From Roseomonas aerilata DSM 19363 (GTDB lineage Bacteria > Pseudomonadota > Alphaproteobacteria > Acetobacterales > Acetobacteraceae): a stretch of DNA of 64,000 nt. Below are positions 43,190-51,715 of this stretch, one piece after another. Position numbers and translations under genes: made by a program. The first letter of the stretch is position 1. Every line of letters starts with the position of its first letter. The DNA lies in assembly GCF_000711725.1 (NCBI RefSeq), contig NZ_JONP01000001.1, forward strand, positions 310,001 through 374,000. Direction: 5' to 3'. The notes beneath the pieces are model-generated. The model worked only from the letters and a program-made list of their open reading frames with translations. It ran no database searches and was not told the origin of the DNA.

Positions 43190-44158
43190 TCAGTCGATCG
43201 AGCGCCCGGCGAGGCGGGTGTGCCAGGAGGCGATCTGGCGCGCGATTTCCCCGGCGGTGCGGGCCGCGTCGAAGGTGACGGGCTCGACCGAGAGCGCTTC
43301 CAGGCGGGCTGACCAGGCAGGGTCTCGGCCGGTCTCCGCGGCCGCGGTGGCAAGGCGCTGGGCGGCCGGTGCGTCCAGATTGGGCGGGGCGAAGAGGCCC
43401 CACCATGGAACGAGGTCCACCGAGGGGTAACCAAGTTCTTCGGTCGTGGGGACGTCCGGCAGGTCCGCGTGGCGTTGCGGGTTGGTCGTTGCGAGCGCCC
43501 GGGCGCGGCCGTCCTCCAGCAGCGGCCTCGCGACGCCGGTGAGGGCCGGAAGGAAGGCGACCTCGCCGGTCAGGAGCCCGTTCAGGGCGGGACCGCCCCC
43601 GCGATAGGGCACATGGGTGAGCATGACCTTGGCGGCATCCGCGAGGGCGAGGCCCGCGAGATGCGGGTCGGTGCCCGCGCCCGGGGTGCCGTAGGGAAGC
43701 GCACTCGACCGGGCCGCGGCGACGAGGTCTTCCAGCCGGCGGTAGGGCGAGGCGGCGGGAACGACGAAGAGGATTGCCTGCCGCGCGATGGTCGCGATAG
43801 GCGTGAGGTCCCGTTCCGGGTCGTAGGGCGGGGGCGGCTGCAGTGCGGGAAGCACGACGATGGCCGGGGACGAGGTGAAGAGGAGCGTGTAGCCGTCGCC
43901 ACGCGCGCGGGCGACGGCGGCGGTGCCGATGGCGCCCGACGCCCCGGCGCGGTTCTCGACGACGACGCTGCCGCCGAGGATCTCGCCCAGCCGGACTGCG
44001 AGGATTCGGGCGATGAGATCGGTGCCGCCGCCGGGCGCGAAGGGAACGACGAGGCGGATGGGGCGGGAGGGATAGGGATCGGGCTGCGCGCGCGCCGCGC
44101 CAGCCGCCCCCGCCGCGAGGCTGCCGAGGAGGAAGGCGCGTCGCGGGGCGCGGGTCAC
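43190..44158 (-). CDS. Tripartite tricarboxylate transporter (TTT/Bug) substrate-binding protein
   Basis: A 322-residue periplasmic receptor. Signal peptide with twin Arg (APRRAFLLGSLAAGAAGAARAQ); then YPSRPIRLVVPFAPGGGTDLIARIL, VVVENRAGASGAIG and MLTHVPYRGGGPALNGLL, the Bug family marks. The GTG start at 44158 overlaps the GST stop (GTGA). Last gene of the leftward GMC-to-TTT operon. No TctA/TctB genes are in the window. The ligand is probably an organic acid. Confidence 0.9.
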   Translation of the reverse strand: MTRAPRRAFLLGSLAAGAAGAARAQPDPYPSRPIRLVVPFAPGGGTDLIARILAVRLGEILGGSVVVENRAGASGAIGTAAVARARGDGYTLLFTSSPAIVVLPALQPPPPYDPERDLTPIATIARQAILFVVPAASPYRRLEDLVAAARSSALPYGTPGAGTDPHLAGLALADAAKVMLTHVPYRGGGPALNGLLTGEVAFLPALTGVARPLLEDGRARALATTNPQRHADLPDVPTTEELGYPSVDLVPWWGLFAPPNLDAPAAQRLATAAAETGRDPAWSARLEALSVEPVTFDAARTAGEIARQIASWHTRLAGRSID

Positions 44159-44757
44159 CCCGCCGTGGCCTTGGCGAAGGCCGGGCGGGCGGCGATGCGG
44201 GCGCGCCAGGCTTCCAGCGCGGGGAGCGGCGGGCGCTCGATCGGGAAGTCGAGGCAGCGGGCGACGATGGGCGCGAGCGCGATGTCGGCCAGCGTCATGC
44301 GGCCCAGCGCGAGCCACTCGGCCGTTGCGAGCTGCCCATCGAGGATCGAGAGCAGGCCGTTGATCTCGCCGAGCTGCGCCGCGAAGTCGGGTGCGCGCTC
44401 GGCGCGTGCCTTCTTGGCCTCGCGGAACATGACGAGATAGGGGGCGTTGAGCTGGGCGAGGAGCCAGTCCATCCAGCGCTCCACTTCGCTGCGCTCCGCG
44501 GGCGTGGTGCCGTGCATCTCCGGCGCGTGGCTGGACGCGAGGTAGCGGAGGATGGTGTTGGACTCCCAGACCACGACCTCGCCGTCCACGAGGGTCGGCA
44601 CCTTGGAGTTCGGGTTCATCGCCTTGTATTGCGGGGTGGCGGTGTTGCCGAACTGGCGGCCGTAGTCCTCACGCTCGTAGGGCGTGCCGGTTTCCTCGAG
44701 GAGGAAGAGGACCTTCTGCACGTTCCCGGAGGTCGCGCGTCCCAGCAGCTTCAGCAT
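44155..44757 (-). CDS. Glutathione S-transferase family protein
   Basis: A 200-residue GST. The thioredoxin-fold part has LLGRATSGNVQKVLFLLEETG with the active Ser/Asn region; MNPNSKVPTLVDGEVVVWESNTILRYLA holds the cis-Pro and the glutathione-binding Glu-Ser. The all-helical C-terminal part contains MTLADIALAPIV. In an operon with a gentisate-dioxygenase-like cupin it could act as maleylpyruvate isomerase, an inference from context only. Confidence 0.88.
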   Translation of the reverse strand: MLKLLGRATSGNVQKVLFLLEETGTPYEREDYGRQFGNTATPQYKAMNPNSKVPTLVDGEVVVWESNTILRYLASSHAPEMHGTTPAERSEVERWMDWLLAQLNAPYLVMFREAKKARAERAPDFAAQLGEINGLLSILDGQLATAEWLALGRMTLADIALAPIVARCLDFPIERPPLPALEAWRARIAARPAFAKATAG

Positions 44758-44767
44758 TCTGTTCCCC

Positions 44768-45154
44768 TTACTTCTCGCGCGGCGCGTAGGCGATCGCGTC
44801 CATCTCGATTTTCGTGCTGATGACAGCCCGCGCCTGCACGGTGGTGCGCGCGAGGGTCGCGTCCTTGAAGTGCTCGGCGAAGACCTTGTTATAGCGGCCG
44901 AAGTCGCGCGTATCCTCGAGGTAGGTCGTCACGCGCACGACGTCGGCGAGCGTCAGGCCTTCCGCCTCCAGCACGCGCGCAATGGAGAGGCAGGTCCACT
45001 TCGTCTCCTCCTCGATCGTGCCGGAGATCATGTTGCCCTCCGCGTCCTTGGCGACCTGGCCGGAGACGAAGACGAAGTCGCCCGCGCGCACGGCGGGGTG
45101 GAAAGGCAGGTTCGGATTCTTCTTCCCGATGGGGTAGACGTCGTCGCGCGGCAC
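44768..45154 (-). CDS. RidA family protein
   Basis: A 128-residue protein of the RidA/YjgF/UK114 family, which deaminates reactive enamine/imine intermediates. VRAGDFVFVSGQVAKDAEGN, CLSIARVLEAEGLTLADVVRVTTYLED and the C-terminal ARTTVQARAVISTKIEMDAIA are the family blocks; Arg in the VQAR segment is at the substrate-binding place. Located between LVIVD and GST genes of the catabolic operon. Confidence 0.9.
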   Translation of the reverse strand: MPRDDVYPIGKKNPNLPFHPAVRAGDFVFVSGQVAKDAEGNMISGTIEEETKWTCLSIARVLEAEGLTLADVVRVTTYLEDTRDFGRYNKVFAEHFKDATLARTTVQARAVISTKIEMDAIAYAPREK

Positions 45155-45167
45155 TCGGCGGTTCCTC

Positions 45168-46313
45168 TCAGCTGATGAGGGGGGATTCGAGGATCTGCAC
45201 CCCGGCCACGCGGTCCACGAGGTAGATGAGGCCGCGGTCGTCGATGGTGACGTCGTTGGAGGAGGCGCGGTCGGCGCCCGGGGCGGGAGCGGGCACGTGG
45301 TGGCCGACTTCCTGGGGCGCGAAGGGGTCGGAAAAGTCCACGATACGCAGGCCCATGGCGAACCAGGCGCAGGGCAGCACCGTGCCGCGGAAGACCTCGG
45401 AGGGCTGGTGGCAGCCGGTCATCGCCGGCTGCGGCGCGCCGTCGGGGTCGAGGCCGGGCACCTGGAAGGTGGAGATCGCCGTCGGGTTCGTCTCGTCAGT
45501 GATGTCGTAGAACCAGAGGAAGGAGGGCGCGGCGGGGTAGAGCTTCGCCACGTCCTCATCCGCCACGATGAGGATGCGGCGACCCTTCACGGGCTCGGGC
45601 ACCGGCATGCAGGTGTGGGTCGGGTGCGGGAAGGCGGCGGAGGTGTTGACGTGGGCGACAGGACGCGGGTTCGCCATGTCGGAGATGTCCAGCGTCCACA
45701 TCCCGTGGTGCCAGTAGGAGACGTAGAGGCGGTCGCCGAGGCGCATCGGGTGGTGGCAGCGCGGCGTCGGCCAGCCCTCGGGCATGTCGTCGCGCTCGCC
45801 GCCGGCGGCGTGCTGACCGGGCGCCCACCAGCGCATGATCTCGCGCGGGCGGGCGGGATCGGAGAGGTCAAGGATGGCGGGGAAGTTACCGACATAACCA
45901 GCCTCCGTCGCCGAGACATAGGCGAGGGTGCCGTCGAAGGTGAAGCGGTGCACGCCCTTGCCGGACATGGCGACCTTCGTGATCTCGCGCGGGTTCGCGG
46001 GGTCGCGAACGTCGTAGATCATCATGCCGGCGCCGAACTCCTCGTTCCCGGGGCCGAACTTCTCGTGGTTCACGAGCATCAGCCCGTTGGCCGCGCGCAC
46101 CTTGTGCGAGTGCCAGCCGGCGGGGATCGGGATGTGGTGGAGCACGCGGGGGTTCCGCGGGTCCGCGATGTCCACGACCGTCGTGCCGTGCGGCGGGCGC
46201 ATATGGGCGACGTAGAGGGTGTTCCCGTCCACCCAGACCTGCCCGCCGCCGGGCAGGTCGAGATGGGAGAGGAGCGAGACGTTCCGGCTGCCGGAGAGAA
46301 CGCTTTCAGGCAA
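45168..46313 (-). CDS. LVIVD repeat beta-propeller protein
   Basis: A 381-residue protein built from repeated propeller blades marked by D-x-(S/R/A)-D-P-x-x-P units: VDIADPRNPRVL, YDVRDPANPREI, LDLSDPARPREI, LDISDMANPRPV, YDITDETNPTAI and VDFSDPFAPQEV. No signal peptide is seen, so it is probably cytoplasmic. Many histidines (GWHSHKV, GVHRFTF, TPRCHHPMRLG, MTGCHQP) line conserved positions and could bind a metal. Function is unknown. Its start overlaps the cupin gene by 8 bases. Confidence 0.85.
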   Translation of the reverse strand: MPESVLSGSRNVSLLSHLDLPGGGQVWVDGNTLYVAHMRPPHGTTVVDIADPRNPRVLHHIPIPAGWHSHKVRAANGLMLVNHEKFGPGNEEFGAGMMIYDVRDPANPREITKVAMSGKGVHRFTFDGTLAYVSATEAGYVGNFPAILDLSDPARPREIMRWWAPGQHAAGGERDDMPEGWPTPRCHHPMRLGDRLYVSYWHHGMWTLDISDMANPRPVAHVNTSAAFPHPTHTCMPVPEPVKGRRILIVADEDVAKLYPAAPSFLWFYDITDETNPTAISTFQVPGLDPDGAPQPAMTGCHQPSEVFRGTVLPCAWFAMGLRIVDFSDPFAPQEVGHHVPAPAPGADRASSNDVTIDDRGLIYLVDRVAGVQILESPLIS

Positions 46314-47457
46314 GCCGCGATACCTCGCCGTTGGCTGCGCGGCCCCACTTCCGGTAGAGGGAGAAGGCTTTCTGCGCGGGCTCGTCGCTGGCGACGAAGA
46401 GGATGGCGGGCTCGGTCGCGGAGCCGTTCACGTGCTCGCACCAGCAGCCGCCAGGCACCGCCATGGTGTCGAACTCGCGCCAGTCGAGCCGCTTGCCATC
46501 CACGATGGAGTGGCCCGCGCCCCGGAAGGGGGCGACGAGAAGGCTGGCGGTCTGGCGCAGCGGCAGGGTGCGCTCGCCGGGGCGGAGCATCTGGGCGAAG
46601 AAGGTGATGGTCTTGAACACGGGCCCGCCCGTGGTGGGGTCCACGTATTCCACCATGATGGCCTCGTGCGGGTCGCCGTCCCAATCGGCGTGACGGTCGA
46701 GAAGGGCCTGCATCGCCTCCCACCGGTAGACGTACATGGGCGAGGAGTGGCCGGCGCCGCGCACATGGTTCACGAAGCGCGGCTGCATGCCCCCCGTGCC
46801 GTAGATCCGCTGGGAGTAGTCGTCCGGGAAGCGGGCGGACTGCTTCTTCACCACCGCCTCGTCCTCGACATAGTGGTGGTCGAAGGAGACGGCGTTGAGC
46901 GTCTCGACCAGCGGCAGGTCGAGGACGGAGAGGTTGATCGCGGGCTCGTCGCCGACGGTGCCGTGGTTGTGCCAGGTGTCGATCGGGGTCAGCACCATGT
47001 CGCCGGGGCCGAAGACGATGTCCTCGCCCTCCACCCCCGTGAAGTTGCCCTTGCCCGTCAGGCCGAAGCGGATGGCGCTCGGCGTGTGCTTGTGGGGGGG
47101 CATGATCTCGTTGGGGTCGTTCAGCCGGTAGGCCGTGTACATCGTGGAAACCGAGGCGCGCTGCGGGGCGAGGCCGGGATTCACGAGGATGAGCGAGCGC
47201 CGGTCGCTGTCGGCGGTGGAGACAAGCTCGGCGGAGCGGCGGAGGATCGGCTCGATGTCGTCGGCGAAGGACCAGAGGTGCGGCACCGCCTTCCGCGTCG
47301 CCATGAGCTGGCGGATCTCGTCGTGGTCCGTGTCCTTCGAGGTCGCCCAAAAGGGAAAGAGGTGATGCCGCGCGAGGTCCTCGTAGAGGCCGCGGAGCGC
47401 GGCCTCACGGTTGGCGTCGGGCCCCTGCGAGGAGGCCGGGGGCAGGTTCGTGTCCAT
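46306..47457 (-). CDS. Bicupin ring-cleaving dioxygenase, gentisate 1,2-dioxygenase family
   Basis: A 383-residue double-cupin protein. The N-terminal part (LYEDLARHHLFPFWA, PHLWSFADDIEPILRRSAELV) is that of gentisate dioxygenases. The first cupin holds the iron ligands in PPHKHTPSAIRFGLTGKG and DTWHNHG. The second cupin begins near residue 280 and appears to lack a full metal site. These enzymes open gentisate or related hydroxybenzoates with O2. The ATG at 47457 follows GGAGG. The true substrate could be another hydroxylated ring. Confidence 0.85.
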   Translation of the reverse strand: MDTNLPPASSQGPDANREAALRGLYEDLARHHLFPFWATSKDTDHDEIRQLMATRKAVPHLWSFADDIEPILRRSAELVSTADSDRRSLILVNPGLAPQRASVSTMYTAYRLNDPNEIMPPHKHTPSAIRFGLTGKGNFTGVEGEDIVFGPGDMVLTPIDTWHNHGTVGDEPAINLSVLDLPLVETLNAVSFDHHYVEDEAVVKKQSARFPDDYSQRIYGTGGMQPRFVNHVRGAGHSSPMYVYRWEAMQALLDRHADWDGDPHEAIMVEYVDPTTGGPVFKTITFFAQMLRPGERTLPLRQTASLLVAPFRGAGHSIVDGKRLDWREFDTMAVPGGCWCEHVNGSATEPAILFVASDEPAQKAFSLYRKWGRAANGEVSRLA

Positions 47458-47502
47458 GGGACCTCCGCGAAGGGGTGACCGTGATGCAACCGTAGGGCCG
47501 AC

Positions 47503-47513
47503 CAATGGTAACC
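47503..47513. promoter_or_regulatory. Candidate GntR/FadR site upstream of the cupin gene
   Basis: CAATGGTAACC lies 46-56 bases before the cupin ATG, in the gap after the GMC gene. The same 11-mer with one central change (CAATGGTTACC) occurs at 49210-49220 before the regulator. Confidence 0.4.
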
Positions 47514-47537
47514 GGCAAGGAGAAATGGTCGAGATTC

Positions 47538-49145
47538 TCAGAGGGCGGCGCGTGGGGCGGGCTGGCGGCCGAGGATGAGGTCGGAGGCGCGCTCCGCGAT
47601 CATGATGACGGCGGCGTTGATGTTGCCGGAGACAGTCGCGGGAATGGCGGAGGCGTCCACCACGCGCAGACCCTCCACGCCACGCACGCGCAGGTCTCCG
47701 CCGAGCACCGCGCGCTCCTCGGTGCCCATGGCGCAGGTCCCGAGCGGGTGGTGCACGGTGATCGCGGTGGCGCGGACATGGGCATCGAGGTCGGCGTCGG
47801 AGCCGCGTCCCTCGCCGGGCACGGCCTCCCGCGCGCGGAAGGGGGCCATGGAGGGTTGCGCCATGGTCTCGCGGATCATGCGAAGGCCTTCGCGCAGCCG
47901 AGTGCGGTCGCGCTCGGTAGAGAGGAAGTTCTGTCGGATGCGCGGTGGGGCGAAGGGGTCGGCGGAAGACAGCGCGATCTGGCCTTCACTTTCGGGGTGG
48001 AGGAGCACCGCGCGGCAGCCGAAGCCGTCCGGGAAGGGGCGGCGGAGCCAGGGCTGGGCGGTGAAGGGCGCGGCGGTGAGGAGGAACTGCAGGTCCGGCG
48101 CCGCGCCGGCCGTGCTGCTGCGTAGGAAGGCGGTGATGCCCCCGGGCACGTCGCTCGCGATGCCGGTGCCGCGAAGATAAGCTCGGGCGACGGAGAGGCC
48201 GATGCGATCGGCGCGCATGGCCCGCGGGAAGGGGCCAGGGACGCCGCGCGCATAGGGCAGCATGACCGAGACGTGGTCCCGGAGGTTGCGGCCGACGCCG
48301 GACAGTGGAACGCGAACCGGGATGTCGAGGCGCCGCAGCGTCTCCGGGTCGCCGAGGCCGGAAAGCATCAAGAGCTGGGGCGAGTTGATGGCGCCGCCCG
48401 AGAGGATCACCTCCCGCCCCGCGCGGGCGGTACGGGTTTCGCCGCCCTGGCGATAGGTGACGCCGACGCAGCGCCCGCCCTCGAAAAAGAGGCCGGTGGC
48501 GTGGGCGCGCACGACGATGCGCGCCCGGCCGCTCTTCATCGCCGGCCGAAGATAGGCGGTGGCGGCGGAGGAGCGGCGGCCGTTGCGGATGGTCATCTGC
48601 AGGGTGCCGAAGCCCTCCTGCCGCGCGCCGTTGTAGTCGTCGGTCCAGCCGAAGCCGGCGTCGCGGCCAGCCGCGGCGAAGGCGTCGAGCAGCGGGTCGG
48701 CGTAGCCGCACGGCTTCGTGCCAAGGGGGCCCTCGCCGCCGCGATAGGTGTCAGCACCACCCGACCAGGTTTCCTGCCGGCGGAAGTATGGGAGGACGGA
48801 GGCGTAGTCCCATCCGGGCAGGCCGCGCGCGGCCCAGCCATCGTAGTCGGCGCGGTTGCCGCGCACATAGGCCATGGCGTTGGTGGAGGAGGATCCGCCG
48901 ACGACCTTGCCGCGCGCGCACTCGACGGCACGGCCGCCGACGGACTCCTCGGGCTCGCAGTCGTAGCCCCAGTCGTGCTTGCGCTGCTGGAGGATGCGAC
49001 CCCAGCCAAGAGGGATGTGGATCCAGGGATCGCGGTCCCAGCCGCCGGCCTCCAGCAGGAGGACGCTGGCGCCGCCTTCCGAGAGGCGCCGCGCGAGGGT
49101 GCAGCCTGCCGAGCCCGCGCCGACGATGACGTAGTCCTGCTCCAA
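47538..49145 (-). CDS. GMC family FAD-dependent alcohol/choline dehydrogenase-like oxidoreductase
   Basis: A 535-residue flavoenzyme. The ADP-binding loop is YVIVGAGSAGCTLARRLSEGG with LLLEAGG; the GMC signatures GKVVGGSSSTNAMAYVRGNRADYD and SGGAINSPQLLMLSGLG follow. The C-terminal active-site region is VHHPLGTCAMG with the catalytic His, then VVDASAIPATVSGNINAAVIMIAERA. It should oxidise an alcohol to an aldehyde or acid. First gene of the leftward operon, divergent from the GntR regulator. Confidence 0.92.
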   Translation of the reverse strand: MEQDYVIVGAGSAGCTLARRLSEGGASVLLLEAGGWDRDPWIHIPLGWGRILQQRKHDWGYDCEPEESVGGRAVECARGKVVGGSSSTNAMAYVRGNRADYDGWAARGLPGWDYASVLPYFRRQETWSGGADTYRGGEGPLGTKPCGYADPLLDAFAAAGRDAGFGWTDDYNGARQEGFGTLQMTIRNGRRSSAATAYLRPAMKSGRARIVVRAHATGLFFEGGRCVGVTYRQGGETRTARAGREVILSGGAINSPQLLMLSGLGDPETLRRLDIPVRVPLSGVGRNLRDHVSVMLPYARGVPGPFPRAMRADRIGLSVARAYLRGTGIASDVPGGITAFLRSSTAGAAPDLQFLLTAAPFTAQPWLRRPFPDGFGCRAVLLHPESEGQIALSSADPFAPPRIRQNFLSTERDRTRLREGLRMIRETMAQPSMAPFRAREAVPGEGRGSDADLDAHVRATAITVHHPLGTCAMGTEERAVLGGDLRVRGVEGLRVVDASAIPATVSGNINAAVIMIAERASDLILGRQPAPRAAL

Positions 49146-49197
49146 CCGACCGCTCCCGAGAGGTGCTGAACGGGATCATCCATCGCAACCACTTGTC

Positions 49198-49220
49198 AAC
49201 CAAACTCGTCAATGGTTACC
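49198..49220. promoter_or_regulatory. Candidate GntR/FadR operator between regulator and GMC gene
   Basis: AACCA (49198-49202), 10 bases, TGGTT (49213-49217) form an inverted repeat, and CAATGGTTACC (49210-49220) repeats the motif found before the cupin gene. It lies 29 bases before the regulator start and about 55 bases from the GMC start. Confidence 0.5.
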
Positions 49221-49248
49221 CTGGGGTGGAAAGCATGAAGGGGCGTGG

Positions 49249-49905
49249 ATGAAGGGCTCGGACCCGGCGGAGGCCGACAGCGCGCTCGTCGCGACCATCC
49301 GCTCCATCGTCGCCTCGGGTGGGCCGCTCCCGGCGGAACGCGTGCTGGCCGAGAGGCTGGCGGTAAAGCGCCACCGGCTTCGCAGCGCGCTTGAGTTGCT
49401 GCGCAATGCCGGCGAGATCGAGCCGGCGCGGCCGGGGCGGCGGGGGAGCCTGCGGTCGGACGACCTGGTACCGCTGACCAATCCGGTGGAGGTGACGGAG
49501 CTTCGGCTTCTGCTCGAACCGGGCCTGGCGCGGCTGGCGGCGGTGCGCGCCTCACCGGTCGAGGTCGCGCGCGTGCTGCGGGCTGCGACCACGCCGAGCG
49601 GGGAGGGGGCGGGGAAAGTCGATCTTGCCTTCCATCTTGCCGTGGCGGCGGCGGCGCGCAACGCGCTGGCGGCGGAGCTCTACGCCCTCGTCAGGCGGGT
49701 GGGACGCGACGTGCGGGTGGCGATCGCCGGCCGCACCGCTGCTTGCCCGAATGCGCTTCGCCAGCGCGACGCCGAGCACCAGGCGGTGGCCCGGGCCATC
49801 GCGGCGCGCGACCCCGATGCGGCGGAGAGCGCGATGCGGACCCATATGCTGGCGGTGCAGCGGCGGGTGGTCGAGCGCCTCTCGCCCGGCCTGACGGCGG
49901 CCTGA
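49249..49905 (+). CDS. GntR family (FadR subfamily) transcriptional regulator
   Basis: A 218-residue regulator. The winged helix has LPAERVLAERLAVKRHRLRSALELLRNAGEIEP with a short wing (GRRGSL). The FCD ligand domain follows, with TELRLLLEPGLARLAAVRAS, LAFHLAVAAAARNALAAEL and the metal-site histidines in FHLA, DAEHQAVA and MRTHML. FadR-type proteins sense carboxylic acids. It probably controls both the leftward catabolic operon and the TRAP genes that start 3 bases after its stop. Confidence 0.88.
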   Translation: MKGSDPAEADSALVATIRSIVASGGPLPAERVLAERLAVKRHRLRSALELLRNAGEIEPARPGRRGSLRSDDLVPLTNPVEVTELRLLLEPGLARLAAVRASPVEVARVLRAATTPSGEGAGKVDLAFHLAVAAAARNALAAELYALVRRVGRDVRVAIAGRTAACPNALRQRDAEHQAVARAIAARDPDAAESAMRTHMLAVQRRVVERLSPGLTAA

Positions 49906-49908
49906 GCG

Positions 49909-50421
49909 GTGGACGCTACACCTTCCCCCCTCGTCGAGGCCCCTGGGGAGGTGCGGCTGCCGCGGGCCGTGCTGATCGTGGAGCAGGGCCTCGTCGGGCT
50001 TCTCGGCGTGCTGATGCTGTTCATCGTCGGGCTGAACGTCGCCAATGTAGCCGGGCGCTACATCTTCTCCATGCCCGTGCCGGCGGCGGACGAGATCATG
50101 ACCTTCGCGATGGTGTGGGGGGTCTTCCTCGGTGCGGCGGTCGTCACGCTTCGCGGCACGCACTTGACCATGGACCTTTTCGTGGGGCTGTTGCCGGAGC
50201 GCGCGCGCCGCGCGGCCGAGGCCGTAGGGGCGCTCGCGCTGGTGGTGATCCTCGGTTTCATCGCGTTGCAGTCGCTCGAGTATCTCGATGTGATCGGGAC
50301 GATCGGCCTGACCAGCATGGCCGCGGGCCTGCCAATGGCCTGGGTGCATGCTGCCATTCCCGTGGGTTTCGGCCTGATGGCTCTTGCCGCCCTGCTGCGG
50401 CTGTTCGGGCGGCGCGCATGA
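49909..50421 (+). CDS. dctQ: TRAP transporter small permease (DctQ family)
   Basis: A 170-residue protein with four membrane helices: VLIVEQGLVGLLGVLMLFIVGLNVANV, then ADEIMTFAMVWGVFLGAAVVTLRGTHL, the DctQ hallmark, and two more. GTG start at 49909, 3 bases after the regulator stop. Overlaps dctM by 4 bases (ATGA). Confidence 0.9.
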   Translation: MDATPSPLVEAPGEVRLPRAVLIVEQGLVGLLGVLMLFIVGLNVANVAGRYIFSMPVPAADEIMTFAMVWGVFLGAAVVTLRGTHLTMDLFVGLLPERARRAAEAVGALALVVILGFIALQSLEYLDVIGTIGLTSMAAGLPMAWVHAAIPVGFGLMALAALLRLFGRRA

Positions 50422-51686
50422 CGGCGGCCCTCGTCGCCCTTCCGCTGGCGATGCTGGGCGCGGGCTTCCCGGTCTTCCTCGTGCTCCTCGCGGCGGCAAC
50501 GGCCTACGCGGTCTTCGTCTCCGACGTGCCGCCGACGGTGCTGCACCAGGCGATGTTCGGCGGTGTCGATTCCTTCGCGCTTCTCTCGATCCCCTTCTTC
50601 CTCTTCGCGGGCGAGCTGATGACGAGCGGCGTGATCGCCCGCCGGATCGTGGCGCTCGTTGTCGCGGTGGTGGGGCGGCTGCCGGGATCGCTTGCCCTGG
50701 CGACGGTGGGGACCTCTACCATCGTTGGCGCCATTTGCGGGTCTTCCGCAGCGGCCACGGCGACGGTGGGGCGGATCCTCTACGTGCCGCTCCAGCAGGC
50801 TGGTTACTCGCGCCGCTTCGCCACGGGGGTGATCGCGGCCTCCGCCGGGATCGATGTCGTCATTCCGCCCTCCATCGCGATGATCCTCTACGGCGTGGTG
50901 GCGGAGGTCTCGGTGCCGAAGCTCTTCCTGGCGGGGGTGCTGCCGGGCCTGCTGCTGGCAGGATTCATGGCGCTGTTCATCATGGCCCATGCGGCGATCG
51001 CGCGGGTGGGCGGAACCTCGCCCTTCAGTCTCGCCGGGATCGGCGCGGCCCTGGTAAGGGCGCTCTGGGCACTCGGCATGCCAACGATCGTCTTCGTGGG
51101 CATCTATGGCGGCGTCTTCTCGCCGACGGAAGCGGCGGGGATCGCCTGCGTCTACGCGGCACTTGTCTCGGCGCTTGTGTACCGCGACATCGGGCCCCGC
51201 GCCCTGCTGCGCCTGGCGGCGGACGCCATGGTGCTGACGGCGCAGATCATGGTGATCGTGGCGGCGGCGGGCGTCTTTGCCTGGATGCTCACGACGTCGG
51301 GCACGCCGGCGCGCCTCGTTGCCTGGATCGCTGCGATGGATCTATCGCCCTGGCAGGTGCTGCTGGTGATCAACATCGTGCTGCTGATCGCCGGCTGCTT
51401 CATCGACCCGACCTCGGCGGTCCTTGTGCTCACGCCGTTGCTGCTGCCGATCGTGAAGCACGCGGGGATCGATCCCGTGCATTTCGGGATTGTCATGACG
51501 GTGAACCTCTCCATCGGGATGTTCACGCCGCCCTTCGGGCTGAACCTCTTTGTCATGCAGTCGCTTTTCAACGTGCCGACCGGTGATCTCTACCGCGGCG
51601 TGATGCCCTTCATCGCCGTTCAAGTCTCGGCTCTTGCGGTCGTGACCTATGTTCCCGCGATCTCGCTCATCCTCGTCGGGGGGTAG
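50418..51686 (+). CDS. dctM: TRAP transporter large permease (DctM family)
   Basis: A 422-residue permease with about 11-12 helices. Typical stretches are DSFALLSIPFFLFAGELMTSGVIARRIV, ICGSSAAATATVGRILYVPL, SAGIDVVIPPSIAMILYG and CFIDPTSAVLVLTPLLLPI with the Na+/substrate-site residues, and IGMFTPPFGLNLFV. The ATG at 50418 overlaps the dctQ stop. Works with the DctQ and DctP proteins encoded on either side. Confidence 0.94.
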   Translation: MTAALVALPLAMLGAGFPVFLVLLAAATAYAVFVSDVPPTVLHQAMFGGVDSFALLSIPFFLFAGELMTSGVIARRIVALVVAVVGRLPGSLALATVGTSTIVGAICGSSAAATATVGRILYVPLQQAGYSRRFATGVIAASAGIDVVIPPSIAMILYGVVAEVSVPKLFLAGVLPGLLLAGFMALFIMAHAAIARVGGTSPFSLAGIGAALVRALWALGMPTIVFVGIYGGVFSPTEAAGIACVYAALVSALVYRDIGPRALLRLAADAMVLTAQIMVIVAAAGVFAWMLTTSGTPARLVAWIAAMDLSPWQVLLVINIVLLIAGCFIDPTSAVLVLTPLLLPIVKHAGIDPVHFGIVMTVNLSIGMFTPPFGLNLFVMQSLFNVPTGDLYRGVMPFIAVQVSALAVVTYVPAISLILVGG

Positions 51687-51715
51687 GCCCCGGCGAGACC
51701 GACAGGAGGCGTGAC

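Noticed and set aside
44155-47457. Assignment of the operon as a complete gentisate pathway
   Set aside because: A fumarylpyruvate hydrolase is missing and the GST subclass cannot be settled by eye, so only the cupin is given a gentisate-dioxygenase family call.
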